A stretch of 64,000 nucleotides of DNA, taken from Chloroflexota bacterium (GTDB lineage Bacteria > Chloroflexota > Anaerolineae > CG2-30-64-16). The stretch spans positions 1-64,000 of the forward strand of contig JAPLHB010000206.1 of assembly GCA_026389845.1 (NCBI GenBank). Direction: 5' to 3'. Position numbers and translations under genes: made by a program. Positions 18,404 through 28,592 of this stretch are shown in pieces (position 1 is the first letter of the stretch; each line of letters opens with the position of its first letter). The notes under the pieces are model-generated. The model had not been told where the DNA came from and ran no database searches. It saw only the letters and a program-made list of their open reading frames with translations.

Positions 18404-18976
18404 ATGAAGCTGCGCCAACAGGGTTCCCTTGCCATCGCAGCATGGGTGCTCGCGCTGCTGGTCGCGGCCAGCGGAGCCAGCGCGGACAGCGGCCCGGCCG
18501 TGGACCAGTCCCCCCGTGACTTGATGTCACGGGGGGACTGGTGGGTCATCGCGGCCGGCGGCGCGCCATCCAGCGGCACCGGCGTGGCGCTGAACGATAC
18601 GCTGGGCCAGCCGATGAGCGGGACATCGTCGGGGAGCGGTCTCGCGCTCAACGCCGGCTACTGGCCGTGCAACCTCCCGACCGCGATCAGCAACGTGACC
18701 ACCACGAAGCTCAGCAGCAGCGATGTCCAACTCACGTGGAGCGGGACGGGCGTCTTCGACGTGTGGCGGGGGACCTCCCCCTACTTCGCGCCGGGCGACG
18801 CCGGCAGCGTGCAGATCGGCAACGACGTGATCAGCCCCTTCACCGCGGCCGGCGTCCTGGGCAATCCGGCGGTCAACTACACCTTCCTGGTGCTGACCCA
18901 GAACGGCTGCGGCGCCTCCGGCCCCTCGAATCGCACCGCCGAGTTCGACTTCGGCGTGACGCCGGGCAGCCCGTGA
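18404..18976 (+). CDS. Secreted 'LNDTLGQP' protein (B2)
   Basis: 190 residues. Signal peptide from about 8 to 28 (IAAWVLALLVAASGASA). The body matches the protein at 15958: DWWVIAAGGAPSSG, LNDTLGQPMSG, YWPC, VQLTWSGTGVFDVWRGTSPY, ending AEFDFGVTPGSP. Compared with B1, eleven residues (QSPRDLMSRGD) are inserted after PAVD; they are encoded by a 33-bp palindromic DNA insertion that preserves the frame. The start at 18404 follows GGAAGGAGCC; an upstream ATG at 18347 overlaps A2 and is less likely. Positioned 28 bp after A2, repeating the A-B order of the preceding gene pair. Confidence 0.78.
   Translation: MKLRQQGSLAIAAWVLALLVAASGASADSGPAVDQSPRDLMSRGDWWVIAAGGAPSSGTGVALNDTLGQPMSGTSSGSGLALNAGYWPCNLPTAISNVTTTKLSSSDVQLTWSGTGVFDVWRGTSPYFAPGDAGSVQIGNDVISPFTAAGVLGNPAVNYTFLVLTQNGCGASGPSNRTAEFDFGVTPGSP
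18505..18541. repeat. 37-bp palindrome inserted in frame in gene B2
   Basis: Two perfect 16-bp arms (CCAGTCCCCCCGTGAC and complement) around TTGAT. The paralogue at 16043-16055 reads straight from GTGGAC to TGGTGGG, so a 33-bp insertion (18506-18538) can be delimited exactly. Confidence 0.85.
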
Positions 18977-18986
18977 GCGAACGCAA

Positions 18987-19020
18987 AGACCTTCGAGGTT
19001 TCGCGAAACCTCGAAGGTCT
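18987..19020. repeat. AGACCT-type palindrome, possible terminator
   Basis: A perfect 34-bp palindrome (arms AGACCTTCGAGGTTTCG) 10 bp after gene B2. It lies between convergent genes and could terminate transcription both ways, but no T-tract follows; same family as 13263. Confidence 0.7.
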
Positions 19021-19050
19021 TCTGATCCTCTATTCGGGATGGGGTTCTCA

Positions 19051-19086
19051 CCTCGTCACCTTGTCACCCCGTCACCCCCTCACGCC
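19051..19086. repeat. 8-nt-period TCACC tandem repeat overlapping a stop codon
   Basis: CGTCACCT TGTCACCC CGTCACCC CCTCACGC. The ribulokinase-like gene ends inside it (stop at 19072-19074), and its last residues (VRGVRG) are encoded by the repeat. Confidence 0.7.
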
Positions 19087-20751
19087 CCGCACCTCCGCCT
19101 TCAGCCCCTTCAACCGCTTCATCACATCGTTCGCGCCGCGGCCGAAATAGTCGTGGAGCGTCACATACTCGGCGAAGAGCCGGTCGTAGATGGCCGTGGC
19201 CGCAGGGTTCGGCGTGTAAGACTCGTCCCGCAGGCTCGCCATCTGCTTCGTGGCCTTGACGATGGTATCGTAGCCGCCGGCCGCCTTGCCCGCGGCCACC
19301 GCGCCGTGCATGGCCGAGCCAAGCGCGCCGCCCTGGTGTGTCCCCGCGATCACGATGGGCCGCCCGGTTACGTCCGCGTAGATCTGCATCAGCAGCTTGT
19401 TGCGGTCGGGCAGGCCGCCGGTCGCGACGATCTGGTGCACCGGCACGCCGTTATTCTGGAAGGTCTCGATAATGATGCGCGTGCCGTAGGCCGTCGCTTC
19501 GATCAGCGCCCGGTAGATCTCTTCGGGCTTTGTCGCCAACGTCGCGCCGATCAGCAGGCCGGTCAGGTCCACGTCCACCAGCACCGAGCGGTTGCCGTTC
19601 CACCAGTCGAGCGCCAACAGACCGCTCTCGCCCGGCTTGAGCGCGGCGGCCCGCTCCTCCAGCAGTTGGTGGATCGAGATGCCGCGGGCCGCCGCCTCGC
19701 GCTCGTAGGCCGCGGGCACGCAGTTCTCGGTGAACCAGGCGAAGTGGTCGCCGACGCACGACTGCCCCGCCTCATAGCCGAAGAAGCCGGGGATAATGCC
19801 GTCTTCCACGTAACCGCACATGCCGGGGACAAGCCGCTCCTGCGTGCCGAGCACCATGTGGCAGTTGGAGGTGCCCATGATGATGACCATGCGGCCCGGC
19901 TCGACCACGGTGGCGGCCGGCACCGCGACGTGCGCGTCCACGTTGGCGACCGCGACCGCAGTGCCGGGGCGCAGCCCGGTCCAGGCCGCGGCTTGCGCGG
20001 TCAGCCCGCCCGCGTTCTGGCCCAGCTCGCTGATGCGACGCGAGAGCTTCTCGTCTACGAAATGCTCCAGCCGCGGGTCGAGCGCCCGGAAGAACGCATC
20101 CGGCGGGAAGCCTTCGCGTTTCGACCAGATCCCCTTGTAGCCGGCCGTGGTCAGGTTGCGCGTCTCCACGCCCGTGAGCTGCCACACCACCCAATCGGCC
20201 GCTTCGATCAGCCGGTCGGCCGCGGCGTAGACCGCGGGGGCTTCGTTCAGGATTTGCCACGCCTTGGGCACGAACCATTCGGAGCTGATCTTGCCGCCGT
20301 AACGATTCAGGAAGGCGAAGCCCCCCGCGCGGGCGATCTCGTTCAGCTTGTTGGCTTCGGGCTGGGCCGCGTGATGCTTCCACAGCTTGACCCAGGCGTG
20401 CGGCTGATTCCGCCACTTGGACAGGAAGCAGAGCGGCGTGCCGTCGGCCTTCGTGGGCAGCATGGTGCATGCGGTGAAGTCAATCCCCAGGCCGATCACA
20501 TCCGCAGGGTCAACGCCGCTCGCCCGCAGCACGGCCGGAATCGCGTGCTTGAACGTTTCCAGGTAGTCGTTGGGGTCTTGCAGCGCCCAATCCGGCTCCA
20601 GGCGAATCTCTGTGCCCGGCAGCTTCTCGTCAATGACGCCGTTGGCGTAGGGATGGACGTAGGTCGCCACCTCGCGGCCGTCAGCCACGTCCACCAGCAG
20701 CGCCCGGCCCGATTCAGTGCCGAAATCCACGCCGATTGTGTACTTTGCCAT
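19072..20751 (-). CDS. FGGY-family carbohydrate kinase, ribulokinase-like
   Basis: 559 residues, the usual length of AraB-type ribulokinases. The N-terminal ATPase fold starts [19 protein letters not shown], followed by [14 protein letters not shown] and the substrate region with [11 protein letters not shown]. The second domain has [14 protein letters not shown] and the FGGY-like [19 protein letters not shown], and later [20 protein letters not shown]. These are the kinase signatures; phosphorylation of L-ribulose or a related ketose at the end of a chain is expected. It is the last gene of a minus-strand operon with two isomerase-like proteins and an aldolase. No araA-like gene is adjacent, so the substrate may differ from ribulose. 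Confidence 0.88.
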   Translation of the reverse strand: MAKYTIGVDFGTESGRALLVDVADGREVATYVHPYANGVIDEKLPGTEIRLEPDWALQDPNDYLETFKHAIPAVLRASGVDPADVIGLGIDFTACTMLPTKADGTPLCFLSKWRNQPHAWVKLWKHHAAQPEANKLNEIARAGGFAFLNRYGGKISSEWFVPKAWQILNEAPAVYAAADRLIEAADWVVWQLTGVETRNLTTAGYKGIWSKREGFPPDAFFRALDPRLEHFVDEKLSRRISELGQNAGGLTAQAAAWTGLRPGTAVAVANVDAHVAVPAATVVEPGRMVIIMGTSNCHMVLGTQERLVPGMCGYVEDGIIPGFFGYEAGQSCVGDHFAWFTENCVPAAYEREAAARGISIHQLLEERAAALKPGESGLLALDWWNGNRSVLVDVDLTGLLIGATLATKPEEIYRALIEATAYGTRIIIETFQNNGVPVHQIVATGGLPDRNKLLMQIYADVTGRPIVIAGTHQGGALGSAMHGAVAAGKAAGGYDTIVKATKQMASLRDESYTPNPAATAIYDRLFAEYVTLHDYFGRGANDVMKRLKGLKAEVRGVRG

Positions 20752-20769
20752 ACGCTACTCCTGTTGTAC

Positions 20770-20868
20770 GGGAACTCTGGGGAACTGGGAGGAACTCCGG
20801 GGAACTTTGGGGAACTCCGGTTCTCCCTCAATTCCCTCAGTTCCCCCAGTTCCCTCAGTTCCCTCACG
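20770..20868. repeat. 9-nt-period repeat, inverted halves (GGGGAACT / AGTTCCCTC)
   Basis: The gap between kinase and aldolase genes is filled with GGAACTnnGG units followed by AGTTCCCTC units, which are mutually complementary and could form a long hairpin. It runs into the last codon of the aldolase gene. The related AGTTCCCGC motif occurs in the E2 linker at 47075. Confidence 0.75.
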
Positions 20869-21766
20869 CCGCCACCAACTTCCGGCTCCCCGCCACCGCC
20901 AGATGATCCCGCAGCACCCACACCGTGCGGTCGTAGGTCGCCTGTTGTCCAGCAGCCACGCCCGATGCGCGGAACGCCACTTCATACGCCTGGCGGATTT
21001 CGGTGCCGACGTTGATCTTGGCGATGCCATGCTTGATCGCGCCGAGCACGGACTCTCGTTTGACGCCGGAGCCGCCGTGCAGGACGAGCGGAATCTGCGT
21101 CGCCGCGTAGAGCGCGTCCAGCCGTTCCAGGTTCAGCCGCGCCTCCACCTTCTTCTGGTCGCGCGCGCCGGCCGCGATCGCGCCGTGGATGTTGCCGATG
21201 GCGACCGAGAGCCAGTCGCAATCGGTCTCGGTCACGAACCGCCGCGCTTCTTCTATGTCGGTGAAGCCCTTGCCCGAGGCGAACAGCTCCTCATAGGGTG
21301 GCAGCGGCCCGGCCTCATGGCCCAACACCGCGCCCAGCTCGGCCTCGATGGGCCGGCCGGCCGCGTGCGCCAGCTCGGCGGCCGCGGCCGTGGCGCGGAT
21401 GTTCTCGGCCAGCGGCAGGCGGGAGCCGTCCACCATCACCGACCCGAACCCCAGCGCCAGCGCCTCGCCGATGATCGCCAGGTAATCCACCTGCTGGCCG
21501 TCCTCGTCAATCACCGGCACGTGATCGAGGTGCAGCCGGACGTGGCTGGGGTTGTTCCAGCGGCCGAACTCCTCGGCGACCGCCGCCATGCTCTTCGCCT
21601 CGAACTTCATCCACTCCGGTCGCGCGACCGCGATCAGGGCGAACGAATCCTGATCGGCCACCGCGCGGATCACCGGCTCGACCATCGGCAGATAGGGAAT
21701 GTTGAAGGCAGGGATCACCACCCCGGCGCGAAGGGCATTGGTGAGAATGCTGGACGTATTTAACAT
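20864..21766 (-). CDS. Class II ketose-bisphosphate aldolase-type protein
   Basis: 300 residues. Motifs of class II fructose/tagatose-bisphosphate aldolases are visible: HVRLHLDHV (metal-binding His and catalytic Asp region), FGSVMVDGSRLPLAENI, PIEAELGAVLGHE, WLSVAIGNIHG, PLVLHGGSGV and GIAKINVGTEIRQAY. The enzyme cleaves a ketose phosphate into dihydroxyacetone phosphate and an aldehyde. The start at 21766 (MLNTSSILTNALRAG) is preferred to an upstream in-frame start at 21823 because the family begins there and a CGAGGAGA ribosome site precedes it. It lies between the isomerase-like genes and the kinase, giving an isomerase-kinase-aldolase route. A 257-bp repeat-filled gap separates it from the upstream isomerase gene. 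Confidence 0.87.
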   Translation of the reverse strand: MLNTSSILTNALRAGVVIPAFNIPYLPMVEPVIRAVADQDSFALIAVARPEWMKFEAKSMAAVAEEFGRWNNPSHVRLHLDHVPVIDEDGQQVDYLAIIGEALALGFGSVMVDGSRLPLAENIRATAAAAELAHAAGRPIEAELGAVLGHEAGPLPPYEELFASGKGFTDIEEARRFVTETDCDWLSVAIGNIHGAIAAGARDQKKVEARLNLERLDALYAATQIPLVLHGGSGVKRESVLGAIKHGIAKINVGTEIRQAYEVAFRASGVAAGQQATYDRTVWVLRDHLAVAGSRKLVAA

Positions 21767-21796
21767 GGTATGGTTTTCTCCTCGAAAGAATTGGGG

Positions 21797-22018
21797 CAGT
21801 ATCGCAAAATTCGCTTTTGTCACCCCTTCGCTACACTCAGGGCAAGCTCTGAGCGGGTCGGTCCCGTGACTCTCGTTGCGGCGAGAATCCAGCGAAGAGC
21901 CTGTCCTGAGCGCAGTCGAAGGAGTCTCGTCGCGGCAAGGAGATGCTCGTCGTCGCGAGAAATCAGGGGCAGACCCGCTCAGAATGACAGACGACGGGTA
22001 GCGAGTTTTGCGCTATTG
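21797..22018. mobile_element. Putative MITE-like element with 19-bp terminal inverted repeats
   Basis: CAGTATCGCAAAATTCGCT (21797-21815) is an imperfect inverse of AGCGAGTTTTGCGCTATTG (22000-22018), three differences. The interior holds GTCACC...CTGAGCGGGTC and GACCCGCTCAGAATGAC (about 21819-21987), the dispersed repeat also seen at 52547 and 54208, plus the widespread GAGCGCAGTCGAAGGA motif. No ORF of note. It interrupts the sugar operon between aldolase and isomerase genes without blocking co-orientation. Confidence 0.6.
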
Positions 22019-22023
22019 CGAAA

Positions 22024-23428
22024 TCACCCTTGTGGCAGCGCCACATCGAAACCAAGATAATAGCCGAGCGCCTCGGCCACCGGCGCTTGCACCGCGCCGG
22101 GCGTGATACTGACGTGGTGGCGGTGGCCGTGGACGCCGACGTGCAGCAGCACATCCTGAAGCCTGGCGATTTCGGCCACGCCCGCGACCCCGAAGAAGTC
22201 CGCGGGGATCGGATCGGCGGTGATGTTGCCCTGGCCCAGATAAACCTTCACGCGGCCCTCGTCGGTCATCAGGCTGCCAAAGGTGAACGCGCCCGGCGCC
22301 AGGCGGCCCTGGTTGCAGCCATAGCCGCAGCCCCAGCCGAGCGAGTTCGCCAGGATCGCGTGGTCGGTGACGTGGCCCTGGCCCGCCATCAGGCTGGCCG
22401 GCGCGGGGCCGCAGTGGAACAGGATGCACTTGTCGTCAGCGTCGCCGTAGTTGTTGTTCCAATCCAGCAGCGCCGCGGGCCGGTAGGCGGCCAGGCTCAG
22501 CGCGTGCATGGCGACCGCGTTGCCCGTGTCCACCTCGCACGCCGCGGCGATGCCGGCATCGTTGAGCGCACCCATCGCCACACACGGCGAAATGCCCATC
22601 TGCGCCTGGATCTCGGTCCAGCAGCGGATCGCCATCGCGTCCAGCCGGTACTCGGCGACGATGGCGTCCAGCGTCACGCCCAGGCGGACGAGCTGGTCAA
22701 ACGCGCTGCCCGGCACGCCCTCCCACGAGCTGTAGCCGCCCAGGAACGCGGCCTTGGCCCGGTAGGCCGGATCGGCGGTCTTGACCGCCCTCATGCGGCC
22801 GAATAGATCGGAGAGATCAAGCGTCTCCACGGTGATGCCGCGGCGTTGCAGCGCCACCTCGTCAATGCGGACGGTCTTGAAAGGCGTAGTGCGTGCGCCG
22901 ATCGCGCCGACGACCATCCCCTTGACCCCGCCGACCACGCGGCACACGCGGTCGAAGTGATCCACGTTGGCCGCGAAGCGGGCGCTGCTGGGGCTGACCA
23001 CATGCGGCGCCAGCGCGGTGAACTTCACGCCGTACTGCCGGAAGACGTCCATGATCGAAATCTTGCCGCAGAAGGCATCGCGGCGCAGCGCCGGAGCCAT
23101 CTTGTCCAGGTCGTCGGGATAGCCCTGGATAAAAATAGGCACACCCGCCTCCTGGAGCGCGGCCACCGCGCCCGTCTCATCGCCGAAGTTCGGCAGGCAG
23201 AGGATGACGCCGTCGAACTGGCCGCGGTGCTCCCGCAGGAAATTGGCGTAGACCTCGCCCTCGATCGGCGTCTCGACCGCGCCATAGCGCGTGGCCGCGG
23301 CGTCCAACACGAGAACCTCGTGCCCCAACCCCTTCAGCACGGCCGCCATCTCCTCCCGCGCCGACGCGATCAACGACGCAGGGAAGAAGCCGCGGTTGCC
23401 GAAGAACAAAGCAAAAGTTGATTTGGTA

Positions 23429-23436
<8 letters not shown>
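22024..23436 (-). CDS. L-fucose isomerase-like protein (copy 1)
   Basis: 470 residues of the L-fucose/arabinose isomerase superfamily; true FucI is about 590 residues. It starts with the family motif FALFFGNRGFFPASLI. The middle has GAIGARTTPFKTVRIDE and the C-terminal active-site region has IRCWTEIQ (Cys272, Glu275) and AACEVDTGNAVAM (Glu301, Asp303), followed by LLDWNNNYG and CILFHCGPAP. Glu275 and Glu301/Asp303 are candidate metal ligands by analogy with FucI. It likely converts an aldose to its ketose. Its ATG lies 8 bp inside the end of the upstream paralogue, so the two are translationally coupled. Confidence 0.82.
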
Positions 23437-24859
<1,423 letters not shown>

Positions 24860-24862
24860 AGT

Positions 24863-25975
24863 CTACTCCTGATATGAGGTTTGTATGATCGTGTCCACCA
24901 TCGCCCAAAAGTTCTCCATCGGCGTGTCGAGTTGGACGTGATGCGTCGGGCCGAGGATCAGGCCGCCTTCTTTGCCGACGGTCTCGATCCGCTGGCGTAC
25001 CTGGGCCGCCACGTCCGCTGGCGCGCCGAAGGGCAACGTGTGCTGCTCGTCAATCGTGCCCCAGAAACAGAGCCGGTCACCGAATTCGCGTTTGAGCTGG
25101 GCGGGATCCATGCTGGCAGGCTGGATCGGGTTAAGCACATCCACGCCGATCTCGATCAACTCAGGGATGATCGGGGTGATGTTGCCGTCAGAGTGATACG
25201 CGACTTTGAGCCGCGGGTTGATCCCCTTGATCTCCGCGATGAAGTCGGCCAGGCGCGGCTTGAGGAAGCGACGCCAGTGCCGCGGGGAAATGAGCATGGC
25301 GTGCTGCGCACCCACATCGTCCCCGATCCAGATCATGTCCACGCCCATCTCGGTCAGTCGTTTCGCGGCGGTCAGGTGATAGCGGAAGGGAATGTCCAGG
25401 ATGCGTTCGGCCAGATCAGGCTTGGCAACAAAATCGGTCAGCAACTGCCCGTAGCCGCGCAAGGCCCAGGCGGTCTCGAAAATGGTGCACACCGTCACAC
25501 CGACGATCCAGTATTCTTCCTTGAAGGTCTGAAGCGTCCATTCCACATCTCGATACAGCTCCGGCCGGTTGGGATCGGGCGGCCGATAGGTCTCGATCGC
25601 GGCATCGGCGGCCAGTGGATGGCCCACCATCTCGGTGTAGTGACCGACCCCGTAGGGCGTCTCATAGGGCGCCGAGTCCCACGTGACACCCCACTCGTCG
25701 GTGTAGCGGCCAGGCGCCTGGTAATAGGAGTTCGCCCACCCGACCGAGGTCTGCAGCATGTCCACGCCGAGCGCGCGCTCCAGTTCGTAGGTGTTGCCGC
25801 CGCCGTGGGGGTTGTGAACAAGGCGCCTGGCACTTTCCGAAGTGCCAGGCGCCCGCCGGCGTGCCAAATCCACGGTCAGCCGATCAGCGAACTCCGGCGT
25901 GAAGCTGACCTGCATGGGACAGCGGTCGGCCGTCTCGTGGCTGAGCGCGGCCAGGACGCGGTCGCGGTGTTTCAT
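24863..25975 (-). CDS. Uroporphyrinogen decarboxylase-family protein (1)
   Basis: 370 residues with the URO-D/methyltransferase fold. The start MKHRDRVLAALSHETADRCP and later motifs GVDMIWIGDDVGAQHAMLISPRHWRRFLKP, VAYHSDGNITPIIPELIEIGVDVLNPIQP and LCFWGTIDEQHTLPFG follow the family. MtaA/CmuA-type members bind Zn through an HxC motif; here HSD replaces HSC, so Zn-methyltransferase chemistry is doubtful. Residues about 41-51 (RAPGTSESARR) are encoded by an in-frame palindromic repeat and interrupt an otherwise conserved loop before VHNPHGGGNTYELERALG. It is coupled by ATGA overlap to the small upstream gene. These proteins recur in sugar operons of Chloroflexota and Planctomycetes; role unknown. 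Confidence 0.8.
   Translation of the reverse strand: MKHRDRVLAALSHETADRCPMQVSFTPEFADRLTVDLARRRAPGTSESARRLVHNPHGGGNTYELERALGVDMLQTSVGWANSYYQAPGRYTDEWGVTWDSAPYETPYGVGHYTEMVGHPLAADAAIETYRPPDPNRPELYRDVEWTLQTFKEEYWIVGVTVCTIFETAWALRGYGQLLTDFVAKPDLAERILDIPFRYHLTAAKRLTEMGVDMIWIGDDVGAQHAMLISPRHWRRFLKPRLADFIAEIKGINPRLKVAYHSDGNITPIIPELIEIGVDVLNPIQPASMDPAQLKREFGDRLCFWGTIDEQHTLPFGAPADVAAQVRQRIETVGKEGGLILGPTHHVQLDTPMENFWAMVDTIIQTSYQE
25822..25853. repeat. GCCTGGC palindrome inserted in frame in a UroD-like gene
   Basis: Arms GGCGCCTGGCACTT and complement around TCCG. Adds about 11 codons to the UroD-like gene on the minus strand. The GCCAGGC core matches the intergenic palindrome at 16525. Confidence 0.75.
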
Positions 25976-26289
25976 GGCCGCGTCTTCCTCGTATCGTTAT
26001 ACCAGAGTGGAAAATACCGCGTGTACGATTCGCCGCCCATCCGCGCGACTTGCCGGGGCGTCACGCGGCCAGCGCAGACGCGGGAACTGGTCATCGGATC
26101 AGCGCAAGCGCCGTTCATCGCCGCGGCGTCATCCACCCTGGCCGGGTTGACGAGCGGCGCGGAGCCGACGCGGTGTGGCCCCTCACCTCCCGCCTGAGCT
26201 GGCATGCCGGCGAGAATGAGGCCCCCGAAGATCAGCCCGGCCAGCAGGAACGCCAGGCCGAAACGAAAGCATGGGATATATCTGGACAT
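25972..26289 (-). CDS. Small secreted or membrane-anchored protein of unknown function
   Basis: 105 residues. A strong AAGGAGGT ribosome site lies 8 nt before the ATG, and the stop overlaps the next start (ATGA). The N terminus has a hydrophobic stretch (FGLAFLLAGLIFGGLILAGM) ending in AQA, a fair signal-peptidase site. The mature part is about 75 residues, has two Cys (ACAD and RVCAG) and no known motif. Its position between two UroD-like genes in a sugar operon is unusual. Coding potential rests on ribosome site and coupling; conservation could not be checked. Confidence 0.5.
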   Translation of the reverse strand: MSRYIPCFRFGLAFLLAGLIFGGLILAGMPAQAGGEGPHRVGSAPLVNPARVDDAAAMNGACADPMTSSRVCAGRVTPRQVARMGGESYTRYFPLWYNDTRKTRP

Positions 26290-26333
26290 GGCGATGGACC
26301 TCCTTACGGTCTCTACTGGCTTCTCAGCGATCT

Positions 26334-27482
26334 CTAATATCCCCCATACTCCAGCGCCGTCTCAAATGCGGCGACGACGTTCTCCGGCGGCACGAACGCC
26401 TGGACGTTGTGTACGGCCGCAAAAACGAACCCGCCACCCGGCGCCAGGTCGTCAATCCGCCGCTTGACCTCGTCCCGCACTTCGTTCGGCGTCCCAAACG
26501 GCAGGACGTGCTGGGTGTCCACGCCGCCGCCCCAAAAGGTGATGTCCTTCCCGAAGTCGGCCTTCAGCTTCTTGGTGTCCATCCCCCGCGCCGACACCTG
26601 GACGGGGTTGAGGATGTCGAAACCGAGGTCAATCAGGTCGGGGATCAGGTTGCGGGTGGCGCCGCAACTGTGGTAGAACAGTTTGGCGTTCGTCTTCTTC
26701 TTGATCGCCTCCACCAGCCGCCGCTGCTTGGGCTTGATGAGCTTGCGGTAGACTGAGGGCGAGATCAGCCAGCCGTCCTGCCCGGCCACGTCGTCCCAGC
26801 AGGTGAAGACCTGGATGTAGCGGCCGACCTGTTCCAGGTAAGCGTTGCACGACTCGATGTAGATGTCGGTGATCTGGTCCATCAGGCGGTCGGCAAAGGC
26901 CGGCTCAGCCACCAGGGCCATGAGGAAGTTCTCCAGCCCCATGGTGCGCGCCGGTTGCTCGAAGATGCCGCCGCCGATCACCGCGCTGCCGACCAGGGCG
27001 TAGTCCGTGTCTTCGTAAAGCGACTTCGCCTGGCTGCCCAGTTTCCGTTGCTGCTCCGGCGGATCGGGCCGCGGCCAGGCATAGCGATCGAGCGCGGCCA
27101 TCGTCGGCTCTTTGATCGGGAAGTCCACCCAGTCAAAATAGAGGCCGCCATCCACCGGCATGTGCAGCTTCGACCCCCAGCGGTCAATGAACGCATGGTA
27201 ATCTCCTTCCCGAAAGATCGCCAGCCCCGCGGCCGTAGCGGCCGGTAACTGCACCATGCGGAAGTCCACGCCGAACCGCTGCATCAGCGCCTCGTCCACG
27301 TAGGGCAACTGCTGCACGTGGTCCAGCATGACGATCTCTTCCAGCGGCAGGCCGAGGTGTTTCTTCAGGGCGACGTAGCTCGTCTTGACGATGGAAGAGA
27401 CGATCGTGCCCCCCAGGTCAATCGGCACGCGGTCGGGTTCCTGGTGGTTGAGGGCGAGCATGACGCGTTCGCGTGGCTTCAT
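26334..27482 (-). CDS. Uroporphyrinogen decarboxylase-family protein (2)
   Basis: 382 residues; start MKPRERVMLALNHQEPDRVPIDLGGT is the canonical opening of the family, preceded by GGGAGG, so the upstream in-frame start at 27515 is rejected. The C-terminal half contains KLFYHSCGATRNLIPDLIDLG with the HxC Zn-type motif, then DILNPVQVSARGMD and ITFWGGGVDTQHVLPFG. It is therefore closer to the Zn/cobamide methyltransferase-like members than the other UroD-like protein of the operon. True HemE is unlikely given the context of sugar uptake and breakdown genes. It follows the ABC permease gene by 58 bp. Confidence 0.83.
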   Translation of the reverse strand: MKPRERVMLALNHQEPDRVPIDLGGTIVSSIVKTSYVALKKHLGLPLEEIVMLDHVQQLPYVDEALMQRFGVDFRMVQLPAATAAGLAIFREGDYHAFIDRWGSKLHMPVDGGLYFDWVDFPIKEPTMAALDRYAWPRPDPPEQQRKLGSQAKSLYEDTDYALVGSAVIGGGIFEQPARTMGLENFLMALVAEPAFADRLMDQITDIYIESCNAYLEQVGRYIQVFTCWDDVAGQDGWLISPSVYRKLIKPKQRRLVEAIKKKTNAKLFYHSCGATRNLIPDLIDLGFDILNPVQVSARGMDTKKLKADFGKDITFWGGGVDTQHVLPFGTPNEVRDEVKRRIDDLAPGGGFVFAAVHNVQAFVPPENVVAAFETALEYGGY

Positions 27483-27540
27483 CGAGGGCCTCCCGCGGAC
27501 CTGATGGGTTTCCACCTCCCAGGTCCGAATGTAGAAATTC

Positions 27541-28572
27541 CTAGGTCAACCTTCGACGCAAGACCGCTTGCAGCGAGACGGAAACTACGATGATCAGGCC
27601 GTAGATAAACTGCGTCCAATACGCCAGCCAGCCCGCGGCGACAATGCCTGGATTGATAATGGCGATGATAAAGGCGGCGACGAACGTTCCAAAGATGGTG
27701 CCCGTCCCGCCAAAGACCGACGTGCCGCCCAGGAACACGGAGGCCAACGTGTTCAACAAGTAACCTTCGCCCAAGGTGGGCCAGAGAAAGAGGACTTCTT
27801 CGCTGACGACAAAGCCCGCAAAGGCAGCCGTCACACCGACAATGGTAAAGGTCAGTATCTTGGTGCGGTCCACGTCCACGCCCATCAGCCTGGCACTGTC
27901 CACGTTATCGCCGGCAAGATAGACGTGCGCGCCGAACTTGTGGTGGTTCAAAAAGAACCACACGACGATGGCAATGATAATCATCCAGACAAACTGCATA
28001 GGAATCACGCCACCGATCCTGCCGACCAGTAGAGGGTACAGGATGGTCTGTCTAACAGGCGTCATGCCAAGTCCCTGACCGTTCGTCACCACCATCACCA
28101 CACCCCGCCACAAGAACTGCGTTCCGATCGTTGCAACCAGAGAGGGGATGCCGAGCTTGACGACGATGATGCCATTCAACCAGCCTGCGAACAAACCGGC
28201 CAGGAGGCAGGCGATAAAGCCCAGATAGACACCCAGTTGCGGATTCGTCTGGCTGAACAGCAGGAACACCACATCAAAGGCCGCCATGCCCCACGCCATA
28301 ACGGAACCGAAGGACAGGTCAATCTCCTTGGCGATGACGACCAAGGTCAAGGGAATCGCCATCAATGCGAAGAAGGGCGTTGTGGACATGAGGGAATTGT
28401 AGATATCGTACGCCCCAAAGGTCCGAGGGGACCGCCAAAAGAAAAATCCCCAGATGAGCAAGGCGACAAGAACGATGGCGATCTGTAGAGCGTACTTGCG
28501 CAACAGTCTTGCAAATCCGCCCCTCTGTGCAGTGGGCGAGAGCGGTCTTGGGGCTTCAGCTACAGAATTCAT
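27541..28572 (-). CDS. Sugar ABC transporter permease (RbsC family)
   Basis: 343 residues, about nine to ten hydrophobic helices. Family motifs include ALMAIPLTLVVIAKEIDLSFGSVMAWG (the ...GGIDLSVG... equivalent), GIIVVKLGIPSLVATIGTQFLWRGVV and GEGYLLNTLASVFLGGTSVFGGTGTIFGT. It forms the membrane channel of a CUT2-type sugar importer. The start at 28572 (MNSVAEAPRPL) has a GGAGG 8 nt upstream; a start at 28596 that overlaps the ATPase stop is also possible and would add eight residues. Only one permease is present, as is usual for CUT2 systems working as homodimers. Confidence 0.9.
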   Translation of the reverse strand: MNSVAEAPRPLSPTAQRGGFARLLRKYALQIAIVLVALLIWGFFFWRSPRTFGAYDIYNSLMSTTPFFALMAIPLTLVVIAKEIDLSFGSVMAWGMAAFDVVFLLFSQTNPQLGVYLGFIACLLAGLFAGWLNGIIVVKLGIPSLVATIGTQFLWRGVVMVVTNGQGLGMTPVRQTILYPLLVGRIGGVIPMQFVWMIIIAIVVWFFLNHHKFGAHVYLAGDNVDSARLMGVDVDRTKILTFTIVGVTAAFAGFVVSEEVLFLWPTLGEGYLLNTLASVFLGGTSVFGGTGTIFGTFVAAFIIAIINPGIVAAGWLAYWTQFIYGLIIVVSVSLQAVLRRRLT

Positions 28573-28592
28573 TTGACTTGCCTCCACTCCCA

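Noticed and set aside
18541-21015. An 824-codon plus-strand frame across gene B2 and the kinase gene
   Set aside because: It crosses two genes on different strands, a palindrome and tandem repeats, so it is accidental.
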